A DNA stretch of 52,444 nucleotides from DATJWY01 sp035500775 (GTDB lineage Bacteria > Pseudomonadota > Alphaproteobacteria > Acetobacterales > Acetobacteraceae), in contig DATJWY010000133.1 in NCBI GenBank assembly GCA_035500775.1, forward strand, positions 1 through 52,444, given 5' to 3'. A program made the translations under genes and the position numbers. Of this stretch, positions 16,830 to 25,071 are shown in pieces; position 1 is the stretch's first letter; each line of letters opens with the position of its first letter. The notes under the pieces were generated by a model. It ran no database searches. It was not told the origin of the DNA and saw only the letters and a list, made by a program, of their open reading frames with translations.

Positions 16830-17954
16830 TCATGCCCCCGCGAATTCGATGATGTCGACGCCATGCTGCCGGTCGGTGAGGTAGATCAGGCCACGCCCGT
16901 CCATCGTCACGTCGTTGGACGAGACGCGCTCGCAGCCGGCCGGCACGTCCGGCTGGTAGAAGCCGATCTGGCGCGGCGCGAACGGGTCCGCGAGGTCGAA
17001 GATGCGCAGGCCTTGCGCGAACCACGCGAACGGCACGACGCTGCCGGTGAAGCGCTCGGACGGCTGGTGGCAGCCGGTCATCGGCGGCTGTGGCGCGCCG
17101 TCCATGTCGAGACCGGGCACCTGGCAGGTGGCGATCGGCATTGGCTGGCGTTCGTCGGTGATGTCGTAGACCCAGGCGAAGGCCGGCGGGGAGGGACGCA
17201 GCTTCGCCACGTCCTCGTCCGCGACGAGAAGGATGCGCCGCCCCTTCAGCGGCATCGGCAGCGGCAGGCAGGTGTGGGTCGGGTGCGGATGCGCGGGGGA
17301 GGAGTTGACGGCCGCGATCAGGCGCGGATGCGCGAGGTCGGCGATGTCGAGGATGAACATGCCGTGGTGCCAGTACGAGACATAGAGCCGGTCGCCCATG
17401 CGCAGCGGATGATGACAGCGCGGGCGCACATAGTCTTCCCACGGATAGGTTTCGCCGCCCGCGGTGTGCTGGCCTGGAATCCACCATCGCCCGGCTTCCA
17501 CGGGCCGCGCCGGATCGGCGAGGTCGAGGATCAGCACGATGTTGCCGGCGAACCCCTCAGCGGTCGGCGAGAGGTAGGCGTAGCGACCATCGAAATCGAA
17601 GCGATGCACGCCGCTGCCGGCGGTGCGCCATTTCGTCAGCAGTGTCGGGCGCGATGGCGTGGACACGTCGTAGATGCCGATGCCGCCGCCGAACTCCGGC
17701 GTGTCCTGGCCGAGCCGCTCATGGTTGACCAGCATCAGCCCGTCCTGCGCGCGCACCTTGTGCGAGTGCCAGCCGGCGGGCAGCTCGACATGGGCGAGCA
17801 GCACCGGCCGCGCCGGATCGGCGATGTCGAAGATCGACGTGCCGGCGGGCGGGCGCATGTGGGCAACAAAGAGGGTCGTTCCGTCCACCCAGACCTGGCC
17901 GCCGCCGGGGCAGTCGATATGGGCGATGAGTCGCGTCCGCAGTGCCTGCGCCAT
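16830..17954 (-). CDS. LVIVD-repeat beta-propeller protein
   Basis: A 374-aa protein built of repeated motifs of the form 'IFDIADPARPVLL': GTSIFDIADPARP, IGIYDVSTPSRP, VLILDLADPARP, MFILDIADLAHP, LRIFDLADPFAP. These are LVIVD repeats, expected to fold as a beta-propeller. There is no signal peptide. It is unusually rich in His and Trp between repeats (CHHPLRMGDRLYVSYWHHGM; HPHPTHTC). Its function is unknown, but its place directly behind the dioxygenase gene (7-nt gap) suggests an enzymatic or scaffold role in the same pathway. Confidence 0.85.
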   Translation of the reverse strand: MAQALRTRLIAHIDCPGGGQVWVDGTTLFVAHMRPPAGTSIFDIADPARPVLLAHVELPAGWHSHKVRAQDGLMLVNHERLGQDTPEFGGGIGIYDVSTPSRPTLLTKWRTAGSGVHRFDFDGRYAYLSPTAEGFAGNIVLILDLADPARPVEAGRWWIPGQHTAGGETYPWEDYVRPRCHHPLRMGDRLYVSYWHHGMFILDIADLAHPRLIAAVNSSPAHPHPTHTCLPLPMPLKGRRILLVADEDVAKLRPSPPAFAWVYDITDERQPMPIATCQVPGLDMDGAPQPPMTGCHQPSERFTGSVVPFAWFAQGLRIFDLADPFAPRQIGFYQPDVPAGCERVSSNDVTMDGRGLIYLTDRQHGVDIIEFAGA

Positions 17955-17961
17955 GCCGCCC

Positions 17962-19101
17962 TCAGGCCAGCCGCACGAGATCGCCGCCTGGCTCGCGCCC
18001 CCAGCGCTGCAGCAGGCCGAAGGCGCGCTGCGCCGGCTCGTCGCTGGCGATGAACAGGATCGCCGGCTCGGTCGCGCTGGCGTTGACGTGCTCCATCCAG
18101 CTTCCGCCCGGCACAGCGAGCGTGTCGAAGCGTTCCCAGGTGAAGGTCTCGCCATCGACGATGCTGTGGCCGCTGCCCTCGAACGGCGCGATCAGCAGGC
18201 TTGCGGTCTGGCGCAGCGGGCGGGTGCGCTCGCCGGGGCGGAGCATCTGCATGAAGAACGTCATCGTCTTGAACACCGGCCCGCCGGTCATCGGATCGAC
18301 GTATTCGATCGCGAGCCCCTCGTACGGGTTGGCGTCCCAGTCACGGTGCCGCTCCAGCGCCTCGCGCATCGGCTCATAGCGATAGACGAACATCGGCGAG
18401 GAACCGCCGGCGCCGCGGACATGGTCGAGAAACCGCGGACGCAGACCGCCCGCACCATAGACGCGCGCCGAGTAGTCGCTCGGGAAACGGGCGCTCTGCT
18501 GCTTCTTCTGCTCGCTGCCTTCCTTGTAGTCGTGCTCGAAATTCAGTGCGTTCAGCTGCTCAACCAGCGGCAGGTCGAGCACGGAGAGGTTGACCGCCGG
18601 TTCGTCGCCCAGGTTGCCGTGGTTGTGCCACGTGTCGCGAGGCGTGAGTACCAGATCGCCGGGGCCGAAGGTGATGTCTTCGCCCTCGACGCCGGTGAAG
18701 TTCTTGGCGCCGGTGAGGCCGAAGCGCACCGCGCTGGCGGTGTGCCGGTGCGGCGGCATCACCTCGTTCGGGTCGTTCAGGCGATATGCCGTGTACATGG
18801 TCGTGACTGACGCCCGACGCGGCGCGAGGCCTGGGTTGACCAGGATCAGGCTGCGCCGCTCGCTGTCATTCATGCTGACCAGCGCAGCAGACTTTTGCAG
18901 CAGCGGGTCGAGCGTGCGGCGGTAGCTCCACAGATGGGGGACGGCGCGGCGGGTGCCGAGCAACTGGCGGATCTCGTCGTGCGCCACGTCGGTGCTGGTT
19001 GCCCAGAACGGAAACAGGCTGGCCGCGTGCACGTCGTCGTACAGCGTGCGCAACGCCGCTGCGCGGTCGTCGGTGCGTTCCGCCACGGATGCGTCTGCCA
19101 T
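17962..19101 (-). CDS. Gentisate/salicylate 1,2-dioxygenase-like bicupin
   Basis: A 379-aa two-cupin protein. The first cupin has PPHRHTASAVRFGLTG and TPRDTWHNHGN, giving iron ligands His118, His120 and His159 with the spacing of gentisate and salicylate dioxygenases. The second cupin spans about residues 290-365. The family splits a ring between an OH-bearing carbon and the adjacent carboxyl-bearing carbon using Fe(II) and O2. It is the first gene of the nine-gene minus operon, facing a GntR regulator. No fumarylpyruvate hydrolase gene is nearby, which argues against an ordinary gentisate pathway. A 3-hydroxypyridine-4-carboxylate is a chemically reasonable alternative substrate. Confidence 0.88.
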   Translation of the reverse strand: MADASVAERTDDRAAALRTLYDDVHAASLFPFWATSTDVAHDEIRQLLGTRRAVPHLWSYRRTLDPLLQKSAALVSMNDSERRSLILVNPGLAPRRASVTTMYTAYRLNDPNEVMPPHRHTASAVRFGLTGAKNFTGVEGEDITFGPGDLVLTPRDTWHNHGNLGDEPAVNLSVLDLPLVEQLNALNFEHDYKEGSEQKKQQSARFPSDYSARVYGAGGLRPRFLDHVRGAGGSSPMFVYRYEPMREALERHRDWDANPYEGLAIEYVDPMTGGPVFKTMTFFMQMLRPGERTRPLRQTASLLIAPFEGSGHSIVDGETFTWERFDTLAVPGGSWMEHVNASATEPAILFIASDEPAQRAFGLLQRWGREPGGDLVRLA

Positions 19102-19140
19102 GTCCGCCTCTTCTCTCGCTTCGCCAATGTCGGCGGTTGA

Positions 19141-19198
19141 GCCGACCACATTCCAACCATGCTTGTCAACCGTGGCTTCCGGGCGTAGTGTGGTCGGC
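19141..19198. promoter_or_regulatory. Inverted-repeat operator candidate between dioxygenase operon and GntR gene
   Basis: GCCGACCACA at 19141-19150 is matched exactly by its reverse complement TGTGGTCGGC at 19189-19198, 38 nt apart, in the 123-nt divergent intergenic region. A further AACC/TTGTCAACC stretch lies between the arms. Two sites about five helical turns apart would suit a dimeric FCD-type GntR repressor that controls both directions. Confidence 0.5.
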
Positions 19199-19224
19199 AA
19201 CGGTCGAAGGGGAGCTGACTCTGC

Positions 19225-19899
19225 ATGGCGCCTGACGCGACGCAGCACCTGCGCGTGGGGGACAAGGCCGAGCGGATCGTTGCGGCGCTGCGCGAGCGCC
19301 TTGCCGCCGACCGGCGCCTGCCGCCGGAGCGTGTGCTGGCCGAACAGCTCGGCGTCACGCGCCATCAGGTGCGCCGCTCCATCGCGGCGCTGCGCGATGG
19401 CGGCGAACTCGATGCGGCGGCACGGCCGCGGGGCGCGCGGCCGGTGCGGGACGAGGCGCTGGTGCGCAGCACCAACCCGATCGAGGTGATCGAGCTCCGG
19501 CTGGCGCTGGAACCGGCGCTGGCGCGGCTGGCCGCCCTGCGCGCCTCGCCGGCGGACATCGTGCGCATCCAGCGGGCGGCGACCACATGGTCGGGCACGG
19601 CGCCGGGCGATGCCGATCTCGCGTTCCACAACGCCGTCGCGGCCAGCGCGCGCAACGCGCTGGCGGAGGCGTTCTACGCCCTGCTGCGCCGCATCGGCAC
19701 CGACACACGCGTCGCCCTGCAGCCGGACCGGCCGCTCTGCGCCCGCCGCATCCAGCAACGCGATTCCGAGCACCGCGCCATCGCCGACGCCATCGCTGCG
19801 CGCGACCCGCAGGCCGCCGAGCAGGCCATGCGCATGCATCTCGCGGCCGTGCAAATGCAGGTGATGGAGCGGCTCGCGCCCGGTGCGACGGCTGCCTGA
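19225..19899 (+). CDS. GntR-family transcriptional regulator, FadR/FCD subfamily
   Basis: A 224-aa protein. Residues about 10-70 form the winged helix-turn-helix (LPPERVLAEQLGVTRHQVRRSIAALRDGGEL). Residues about 90-215 form an all-helical FCD ligand domain with ALARLAALRAS, DLAFHNAVAASARN and a C-terminal DSEHRAIADAIAARDPQAAEQAMRMHL block cut across two helices. FCD domains bind metal and small carboxylates through Asp/His. It is preceded by GGGGAGCTG at good spacing and is divergent from the dioxygenase operon. It likely senses a pathway acid and represses one or both catabolic operons. Confidence 0.9.
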   Translation: MAPDATQHLRVGDKAERIVAALRERLAADRRLPPERVLAEQLGVTRHQVRRSIAALRDGGELDAAARPRGARPVRDEALVRSTNPIEVIELRLALEPALARLAALRASPADIVRIQRAATTWSGTAPGDADLAFHNAVAASARNALAEAFYALLRRIGTDTRVALQPDRPLCARRIQQRDSEHRAIADAIAARDPQAAEQAMRMHLAAVQMQVMERLAPGATAA

Positions 19900-19912
19900 G
19901 ATGATGCTGGCG

Positions 19913-20329
19913 CTAGCGCGAGGCGGCTGGCGTGCGGCAATCCAGCCGGTCGGCGGCGGCGCGGCAGACCACGCGGGCGACACCCTTGCCGGCGGCGGCG
20001 GCCACGAGCTCGCCGAGATGAAGGTCGCTGCGGGTGCGCCAGGCTTCGCCGGCGCGGCCGCAGAACAGCGTCTCCAGCGGCAGGCGGCGCTGGGCATCGT
20101 CGAGCACGGCGCCGGTCGTTGCGTCGAACAGCAGGCTGACCCGGAACGTGCCGCCCGGCGGCACGTCGCGCGCCGGCTGCGCGTACCAGTGCGAGGCCAG
20201 AACCTGACATTGCAGCGGCGCACCGGCCTCGTTGCGCACCTCGATCCGCACCGGAGCCGGTGCTGCCGCGGCGCAGAGAAGCCCGCCAAGCAGCAGCGCC
20301 GCGCCCGCTCGTATCCGCCGTCGCTTCAT
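19913..20329 (-). CDS. Small secreted protein of unknown function
   Basis: A 138-aa protein starting MKRRRIRAGAALLLGGLLCA, a clear signal peptide cut near APAP. The mature part (VRIEVRNEAGAPLQCQVLASHWYA, then a Gly-rich C-terminus with ARVVCRAAADRLDCR) holds four or five Cys residues that could pair in the periplasm. I do not recognise the family. It lies convergent to the GntR gene and divergent from the BMP-transporter operon, inside the transposon. It may belong to the catabolic unit, but there is no direct evidence. Confidence 0.6.
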   Translation of the reverse strand: MKRRRIRAGAALLLGGLLCAAAAPAPVRIEVRNEAGAPLQCQVLASHWYAQPARDVPPGGTFRVSLLFDATTGAVLDDAQRRLPLETLFCGRAGEAWRTRSDLHLGELVAAAAGKGVARVVCRAAADRLDCRTPAASR

Positions 20330-20439
20330 CCCGTCCGTCCGCATCCGATGGCTGCGGCAGACAAGCAGATCGGCCGCCGCACGGCAATGCGGTGGCGCGT
20401 GACCGAAGCCAACAAGAACGCAAACCAGGAGGCTGACAA

Positions 20440-21477
20440 ATGAAAACCCGGCTCGCCCGACTTGCGCTGGCGGCGCTGCTCGCGACCCCGCTGACGTTCG
20501 CGGCCGCACGTGCGGCCGACGTGACCTCGCTTGCCATCATGACGCCCGAACAGCCGACCGATTACGGCTGGAACCAGCAGGGCTACGACGCGGCCAAGGC
20601 GGTCGCGAAGAAATACGGGCTCAAGTTCACCGGGGCGACCGGCCTCGGCTACGGCGACGTGCGCGCGACGCTGCGCGAACTCGCCGACGACAAGGTCGGC
20701 CTCATCATCGCCCATGCCAGCGGCTACAACACCGCCGCCGCCGAGATCGCTGACGAGACGAAGACCCGCGTGGCCATTGTCGATTCGCCGAACAAGCTCA
20801 AGCCCGGCCTGATCGCCGACTACACGCTGAGCGGGCACGAGGGCGCGTATCTCGCGGGGATGCTCGCGGCCAAGATGACCAGGAGCGACACGGTCGCGAT
20901 CGTGGTGTCGGGCGAGCCGCCGGCCTGGAACGCGCAGTCCTACGGCTTCGCGACCGGCGTGCACGCGACGAACCCGAAGGTGAAGATCCGCTACGCGGTG
21001 ATCGGCCCCGCCGCCTATTCCGACGCCGCCGGCGCCAAGCGCGTCACCGATGCGGCGATCGCCGCGGGCGCGGACGTGGTGTTCGGCGAGGGTGACGGCG
21101 CGTCGTTCGGCATGATCCAGGCGGTCGAAACCGCCCGGCCGGCCAATGGCGGGAAGGTGTGGTTCATCGACGTGATCGGCGACAAGTCCAGCATCGACCA
21201 CGGCAACCTGCTGAGCTCCGTGGTGTGGGACTACACGCCGGTGTTCGACCAGATGATCCAGGACATCAAGTCGGACAAGTTCGGCACGCACGACTACCAT
21301 CTGAGCCTTGCCAGCGGCTCGGTGCGCCTGCTGCACACCTCGCACGTGCCGGCCGATATCTGGCAGCAGCTGATGCAGGCGCGGGCGGAGATCATCGCCG
21401 GCAAGATCAAGGTGCCGGAGGTGTTCGACGCGCAGAAGGTGCGCCAGCTGATGACCGCGGTGGACGCCGGGAAGTAA
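20440..21477 (+). CDS. BMP-family ABC transporter substrate-binding protein
   Basis: A 345-aa protein with a signal peptide (ARLALAALLATPLTFAAARA then ADVTSL). The body is that of the basic-membrane-protein/PnrA-like family: PTDYGWNQQGYDAAKAVAKK, HEGAYLAGMLAAKM, ADVVFGEGDGASFG and WDYTPVFDQMI. There is no lipobox Cys, so it is periplasmic and soluble. The family typically binds purine nucleosides, but many members are uncharacterised. Here it leads an operon with an ATPase, two permeases and two enzymes resembling 4-pyridoxolactonase and pyridoxal 4-dehydrogenase, so a B6 vitamer is a candidate ligand. The start has AGGAGG upstream. Confidence 0.92.
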   Translation: MKTRLARLALAALLATPLTFAAARAADVTSLAIMTPEQPTDYGWNQQGYDAAKAVAKKYGLKFTGATGLGYGDVRATLRELADDKVGLIIAHASGYNTAAAEIADETKTRVAIVDSPNKLKPGLIADYTLSGHEGAYLAGMLAAKMTRSDTVAIVVSGEPPAWNAQSYGFATGVHATNPKVKIRYAVIGPAAYSDAAGAKRVTDAAIAAGADVVFGEGDGASFGMIQAVETARPANGGKVWFIDVIGDKSSIDHGNLLSSVVWDYTPVFDQMIQDIKSDKFGTHDYHLSLASGSVRLLHTSHVPADIWQQLMQARAEIIAGKIKVPEVFDAQKVRQLMTAVDAGK

Positions 21478-21500
21478 CGGCGTTGGACGAGATCATAACG

Positions 21501-23078
21501 ATGCGGGAGGCCACCGCCGCCTCCCGCCCGCCGCTGATCGAGCTGCGCCGGGTGACCAAGCGGTTCCCCGGCGTGGTGGCGAACGACGATGTGAGCTTCG
21601 CCATCCATGCCGGCGAGGTGCACGTGATCCTCGGCGAGAACGGGGCCGGCAAGTCGACGCTGGTCGGCCTGCTCGCGGGCATGCAGCGGCCGGACGCGGG
21701 CGAGATCCTGGTCGATGGCCACCCGGTCGCCATCGACAGCCCGGCGCGCGCGCTGGCGCTGGGCATCGGCACGGTCTACCAGCACGTCATGCTGGTGCCG
21801 ACGCTGACGGTTGCCGCCAACCTGGAACTCGGCGGCCGCTGGTACAGGCGGCCGGACTGGCGCGCAACGGCGGACCGTTTCCGCGCCACCTGCCGCGCCT
21901 TCGGCATGACGATCGCCCCCGAGGCGATCACCGGCCGGCTCTCGCTCGGCGAGCAACAGCAGATCGAGATCATCCGCGCGCTCTGGCGCGGCAGCCGGCT
22001 GGTCGTGCTGGACGAGCCGACGGCGATGCTGACGCCGCAGGCCACGGGCGAACTCATTGCGATCATGCGCCGGCTTCGCGCCGAGGGCTATGCGGTGGTG
22101 TTCATCACCCACCGGCTGCACGAGGCCATCGAGGCCGGAGACCGCATCACCGTGCTGCGCCGGGGCCGCGTGGCCGGCGGCCTGGGGCCGGAGGTGCTGA
22201 CGACAACAGGCCGCGCCACCTTGCAGAGCCGCATCACCGAGCTGATGTTCGGCGAGGCCACGGCCGCTTCGCCGGACCGCGCGGCGCGCGCCGCCGCGCC
22301 AAAGTCCGGGGCCGTCGTGCTCGCGGTGCGCGGGCTGACGGTGCGGGCGCGCGGGCGCGCGCCGCTGCTCGACGGCGTGCAGTTCGAGGTCCGCGCGGGC
22401 GAGGTGTTCGGCATTGCCGGCGTGGACGGCAACGGGCAGCGCGAACTCGCGGAGGCGCTGGCCGGGCAGATCGCTGCAGATGCCGGCGCGGTGATGCTGG
22501 ACGGCGCGGATCTCGCCCGGTTCGGCGTCGCCGCGCGCCACCGGCGCGGGCTGCGCTACGTCACCGACGACCGGCTTCATGAAGGCACGGTCGGCAGTTT
22601 TCCGGTCGGGCTCAACCTGGTGCTGAAGCAGATCGGCACGCCGCCGTTCTGGTCCGGCGGCGTGGCCCGCAGGCGCGCCATCACGGCACATGCGGACCGG
22701 CTGATCGATGCGTTCGACGTGCGGACGCCGAGCGCGCAGACACCGATCGGCCGGCTCTCCGGCGGCAACATCCAGAAGGCCCTGCTGGCGCGCGAACTGC
22801 ATGGCGCGGCGCGGCTGGTGATCTACAGCAAGCCCACGGCCGGTCTCGATCTTCGCAACATTGCCGCCGCCCGCGCGCGCATCCGCGCCGGCGTCGCCAA
22901 CGGCTCCGGTGCCATCGTGATCTCGACGGAACTTGACGAACTGCTCGACATCGCCGACCGGATCGGGGTCATGCTTGGCGGTCGGCTGGTCGGCATCGTT
23001 GCCAACGGCCTGGACGCCCGCGGCCGTGTCGCCGCGCTGATGACGGGGGCGGCGCCGGCGGACGCGGACGCGGCATGA
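21501..23078 (+). CDS. Tandem ABC ATPase of the BMP/nucleoside-type importer
   Basis: A 525-aa protein with two nucleotide-binding domains. The first is complete: GENGAGKSTLVGLLAG (Walker A), LSLGEQQQIEIIRAL (signature), VVLDEPTAML (Walker B). The second has the degenerate Walker A GVDGNGQRELAEAL and signature LSGGNIQKALLAREL, with VIYSKPTAGLD as Walker B. This layout is standard for sugar/nucleoside importers. The ATG at 21501 is chosen; a TTG at 21483 with GGGAAG upstream is an alternative. The stop overlaps the next permease start by 4 nt (ATGA). Confidence 0.92.
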   Translation: MREATAASRPPLIELRRVTKRFPGVVANDDVSFAIHAGEVHVILGENGAGKSTLVGLLAGMQRPDAGEILVDGHPVAIDSPARALALGIGTVYQHVMLVPTLTVAANLELGGRWYRRPDWRATADRFRATCRAFGMTIAPEAITGRLSLGEQQQIEIIRALWRGSRLVVLDEPTAMLTPQATGELIAIMRRLRAEGYAVVFITHRLHEAIEAGDRITVLRRGRVAGGLGPEVLTTTGRATLQSRITELMFGEATAASPDRAARAAAPKSGAVVLAVRGLTVRARGRAPLLDGVQFEVRAGEVFGIAGVDGNGQRELAEALAGQIAADAGAVMLDGADLARFGVAARHRRGLRYVTDDRLHEGTVGSFPVGLNLVLKQIGTPPFWSGGVARRRAITAHADRLIDAFDVRTPSAQTPIGRLSGGNIQKALLARELHGAARLVIYSKPTAGLDLRNIAAARARIRAGVANGSGAIVISTELDELLDIADRIGVMLGGRLVGIVANGLDARGRVAALMTGAAPADADAA

Positions 23079-24103
23079 ACACGCTGCGCCCGCTGCTGGT
23101 CGGCGCGCTGCTGCCGATCCTGGCCGCCGTTCTGATCAGCGCGCTGCTGCTGGTCGCGTTCGGCGTCGATCCGTTCGACTATTACGGCGTAGTGGTGCAT
23201 CGCGGCCTGCTCACGCCGCGCGGGCTGCAGGATACGATCATCCGCATGGCGCCGCTGATGCTGATCGCCGCCAGCCTGATCGTCAGCTTCCGCGCCGGCC
23301 TGTGGAATCTCGGCACTGACGGCCAGTACTTGCTCGCCGCCGTCGTGGTCGCCGCGTCCTGCCCGTTGCTCGATGCGGCGCTGGGGCACGTGCCGGCGCT
23401 GCTGATCGGCTGCGTGCTCGCGCTCGCCACCGGCGCGCTCTGGGCGGTTCTGCCGGCGATGCTGCGGGCCTGGCAGGGGGTGAACGAGATCATTACCACG
23501 CTGATGATGAGCTTCCTCGGTACCGCGCTGGCCAACGCGCTGGTCAAGCTGGCGCTGCGCGATCCGGCGGCGACGGTGCCGCAGACCCGCACCCTGCCGG
23601 TGGCGGACCGGCTGCCGCGGCTGTTCGGCACGACGGTCGGCCTCGGCGTGCCGATCGCGCTCGTCGTGCTGATCGCCGTGCATCTCGCCACCACCCACAC
23701 CGCCTGGGGCCTGCGGCTGCGAACCCTCGGGGCGAACCCGCGCGCCGCACGCCACGCCGGCATCGACGTGCCGCGAACGACGGTGATGGCGCTGGTGCTG
23801 AGCGGCGCCATCGCCGGCCTTGCCGGCGGCATCGACATCGTGGGGGTGTGGGGCAACGTGCGCGCCGACTGGAACCCGGCCTACGGCCTGTCGGTGATTC
23901 CGCTGGTGTTCCTCGCCCGGCTGAACGGCTGGGCGGTGATCGGCTTCGTGCTGCTGTTCTCGATGCTGTCGGTCGGGGCCGAGAGCGCTTCCATCCATGT
24001 CGGCGTGCCGAGCTATTTCAGCTTCGTGCTGGTGGCGCTGATCCTGCTGTTCCTGGCGCTCGCGGAATGGCTCGGCCAGCGCCGGCAATGGGCGGGGACC
24101 TAG
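23075..24103 (+). CDS. ABC transporter permease 1 of the BMP-type importer
   Basis: A 342-aa polytopic membrane protein with about ten helices and the family's loops FRAGLWNLGTDGQYLLAA, WQGVNEIITTLMMSF and LRLRTLGANPRAARHAGIDV. It belongs to the BPD_transp_2 family, like the YufP/NupP nucleoside permeases. It overlaps the ATPase gene by 4 nt and precedes the second permease by 3 nt. It acts with 24107-25042 as a heterodimeric channel. Confidence 0.92.
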   Translation: MNTLRPLLVGALLPILAAVLISALLLVAFGVDPFDYYGVVVHRGLLTPRGLQDTIIRMAPLMLIAASLIVSFRAGLWNLGTDGQYLLAAVVVAASCPLLDAALGHVPALLIGCVLALATGALWAVLPAMLRAWQGVNEIITTLMMSFLGTALANALVKLALRDPAATVPQTRTLPVADRLPRLFGTTVGLGVPIALVVLIAVHLATTHTAWGLRLRTLGANPRAARHAGIDVPRTTVMALVLSGAIAGLAGGIDIVGVWGNVRADWNPAYGLSVIPLVFLARLNGWAVIGFVLLFSMLSVGAESASIHVGVPSYFSFVLVALILLFLALAEWLGQRRQWAGT

Positions 24104-24106
24104 GCG

Positions 24107-25042
24107 ATGGCGGTCGTGATCTCCCAGGTGTTTGCGACGGAACTGGTGGCCGGCTCGGTCACCGCAGCCGTGCCGCTGCTGCTCGCCGGGATGGGCGAGC
24201 AGATTTCCGAGCAGGCGGGCGTGCTCAATGTCGGGATCGAGGGCATGATGCTCGCTGGCGCCTATGCCGGCTTCGTCGCCGCGTACGATAGCGGGGCGAT
24301 GTGGGCGGGGTTTGCCTGCGGTGCGGCGGCCGGAGCGGCGGTTGCCTGCGTGATGGTGCTGGGCTGCGTGCGGCTGGCGCTGAACCAGATCGTCGTCGGC
24401 ATCGCGCTCACGCTCGGCCTGGAGGGGCTTACCTCCCTGCTGCACCATTTCCAGTTCAGCCGGTCCTATCCGCTGCTGCCGAAGGCGCCGGACCTTGCCA
24501 TTCCGGGGCTCAGCGCCATTCCCGTGCTGGGGCCGGCGGTGTTCAGCCGGCACCCGCTCGTCTACGTCGCACTCGCGCTCTGCGTCTTCCTTGCCTGGAT
24601 GCACCGCGCGACCTTCCTCGGGCTTGACCTCGCCGCGGCAGGCGAGAAGCCGGCGGCGCTCGATGCCGCGGGGGTCGATGTCGTTGCGATCCGCACCGCC
24701 GCTGTCCTGAGCACCGGCGCGCTGGCCGGGCTGGGTGGCGCCTATCTGTCGGAGGTCGGCGCGGGGATTTTCGTACCGTTCATGACCAACGGCGCGGGCT
24801 TCATCGGCATCGTGCTCGCGATGCTGGCGCGCGGGCGGCCGTTGCGCGTGCTGGCGGGGGCGCTGCTGTTCGGCGCCTGCCTCTCCGCCACCACGGCGTT
24901 GCAGGTGCTCGGCGTCAACATCCCGACGGACATCATCCAGATGCTGCCGTTCGCCATGGTCATGCTCGTGCTAGTGGCGTTCGGCCGCCGCGCGAGCCTG
25001 CCCGCGGCACTCGGGCTGCCGTACCGGCGCGGCAGCCGCTGA
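24107..25042 (+). CDS. ABC transporter permease 2 of the BMP-type importer
   Basis: A 311-aa BPD_transp_2-family permease of the YufQ/NupQ type. Signature stretches are EQAGVLNVGIEGMMLAGAYA, LNQIVVGIALTLGLEGLTSL and GEKPAALDAAGVDVVAIRT. Some eight to ten hydrophobic helices are visible. It is the fourth gene of the importer operon, 3 nt after permease 1 and 29 nt before the lactonase gene, so uptake and the first degradation steps are co-transcribed. Confidence 0.92.
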   Translation: MAVVISQVFATELVAGSVTAAVPLLLAGMGEQISEQAGVLNVGIEGMMLAGAYAGFVAAYDSGAMWAGFACGAAAGAAVACVMVLGCVRLALNQIVVGIALTLGLEGLTSLLHHFQFSRSYPLLPKAPDLAIPGLSAIPVLGPAVFSRHPLVYVALALCVFLAWMHRATFLGLDLAAAGEKPAALDAAGVDVVAIRTAAVLSTGALAGLGGAYLSEVGAGIFVPFMTNGAGFIGIVLAMLARGRPLRVLAGALLFGACLSATTALQVLGVNIPTDIIQMLPFAMVMLVLVAFGRRASLPAALGLPYRRGSR

Positions 25043-25071
25043 TTCATGCACCCACAGGGGGAGATGGTTCG

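Noticed and set aside
17962..19101. Ordinary gentisate pathway
   Set aside because: No fumarylpyruvate hydrolase and no gentisate-forming hydroxylase nearby; the GST is not clearly a zeta-class maleylpyruvate isomerase. Kept only as an alternative to a pyridine substrate.
17962..20289. 775-codon minus-strand frame
   Set aside because: Only the part from 19101 is the dioxygenase; the upstream portion lies opposite the GntR gene and reads as low-complexity shadow.
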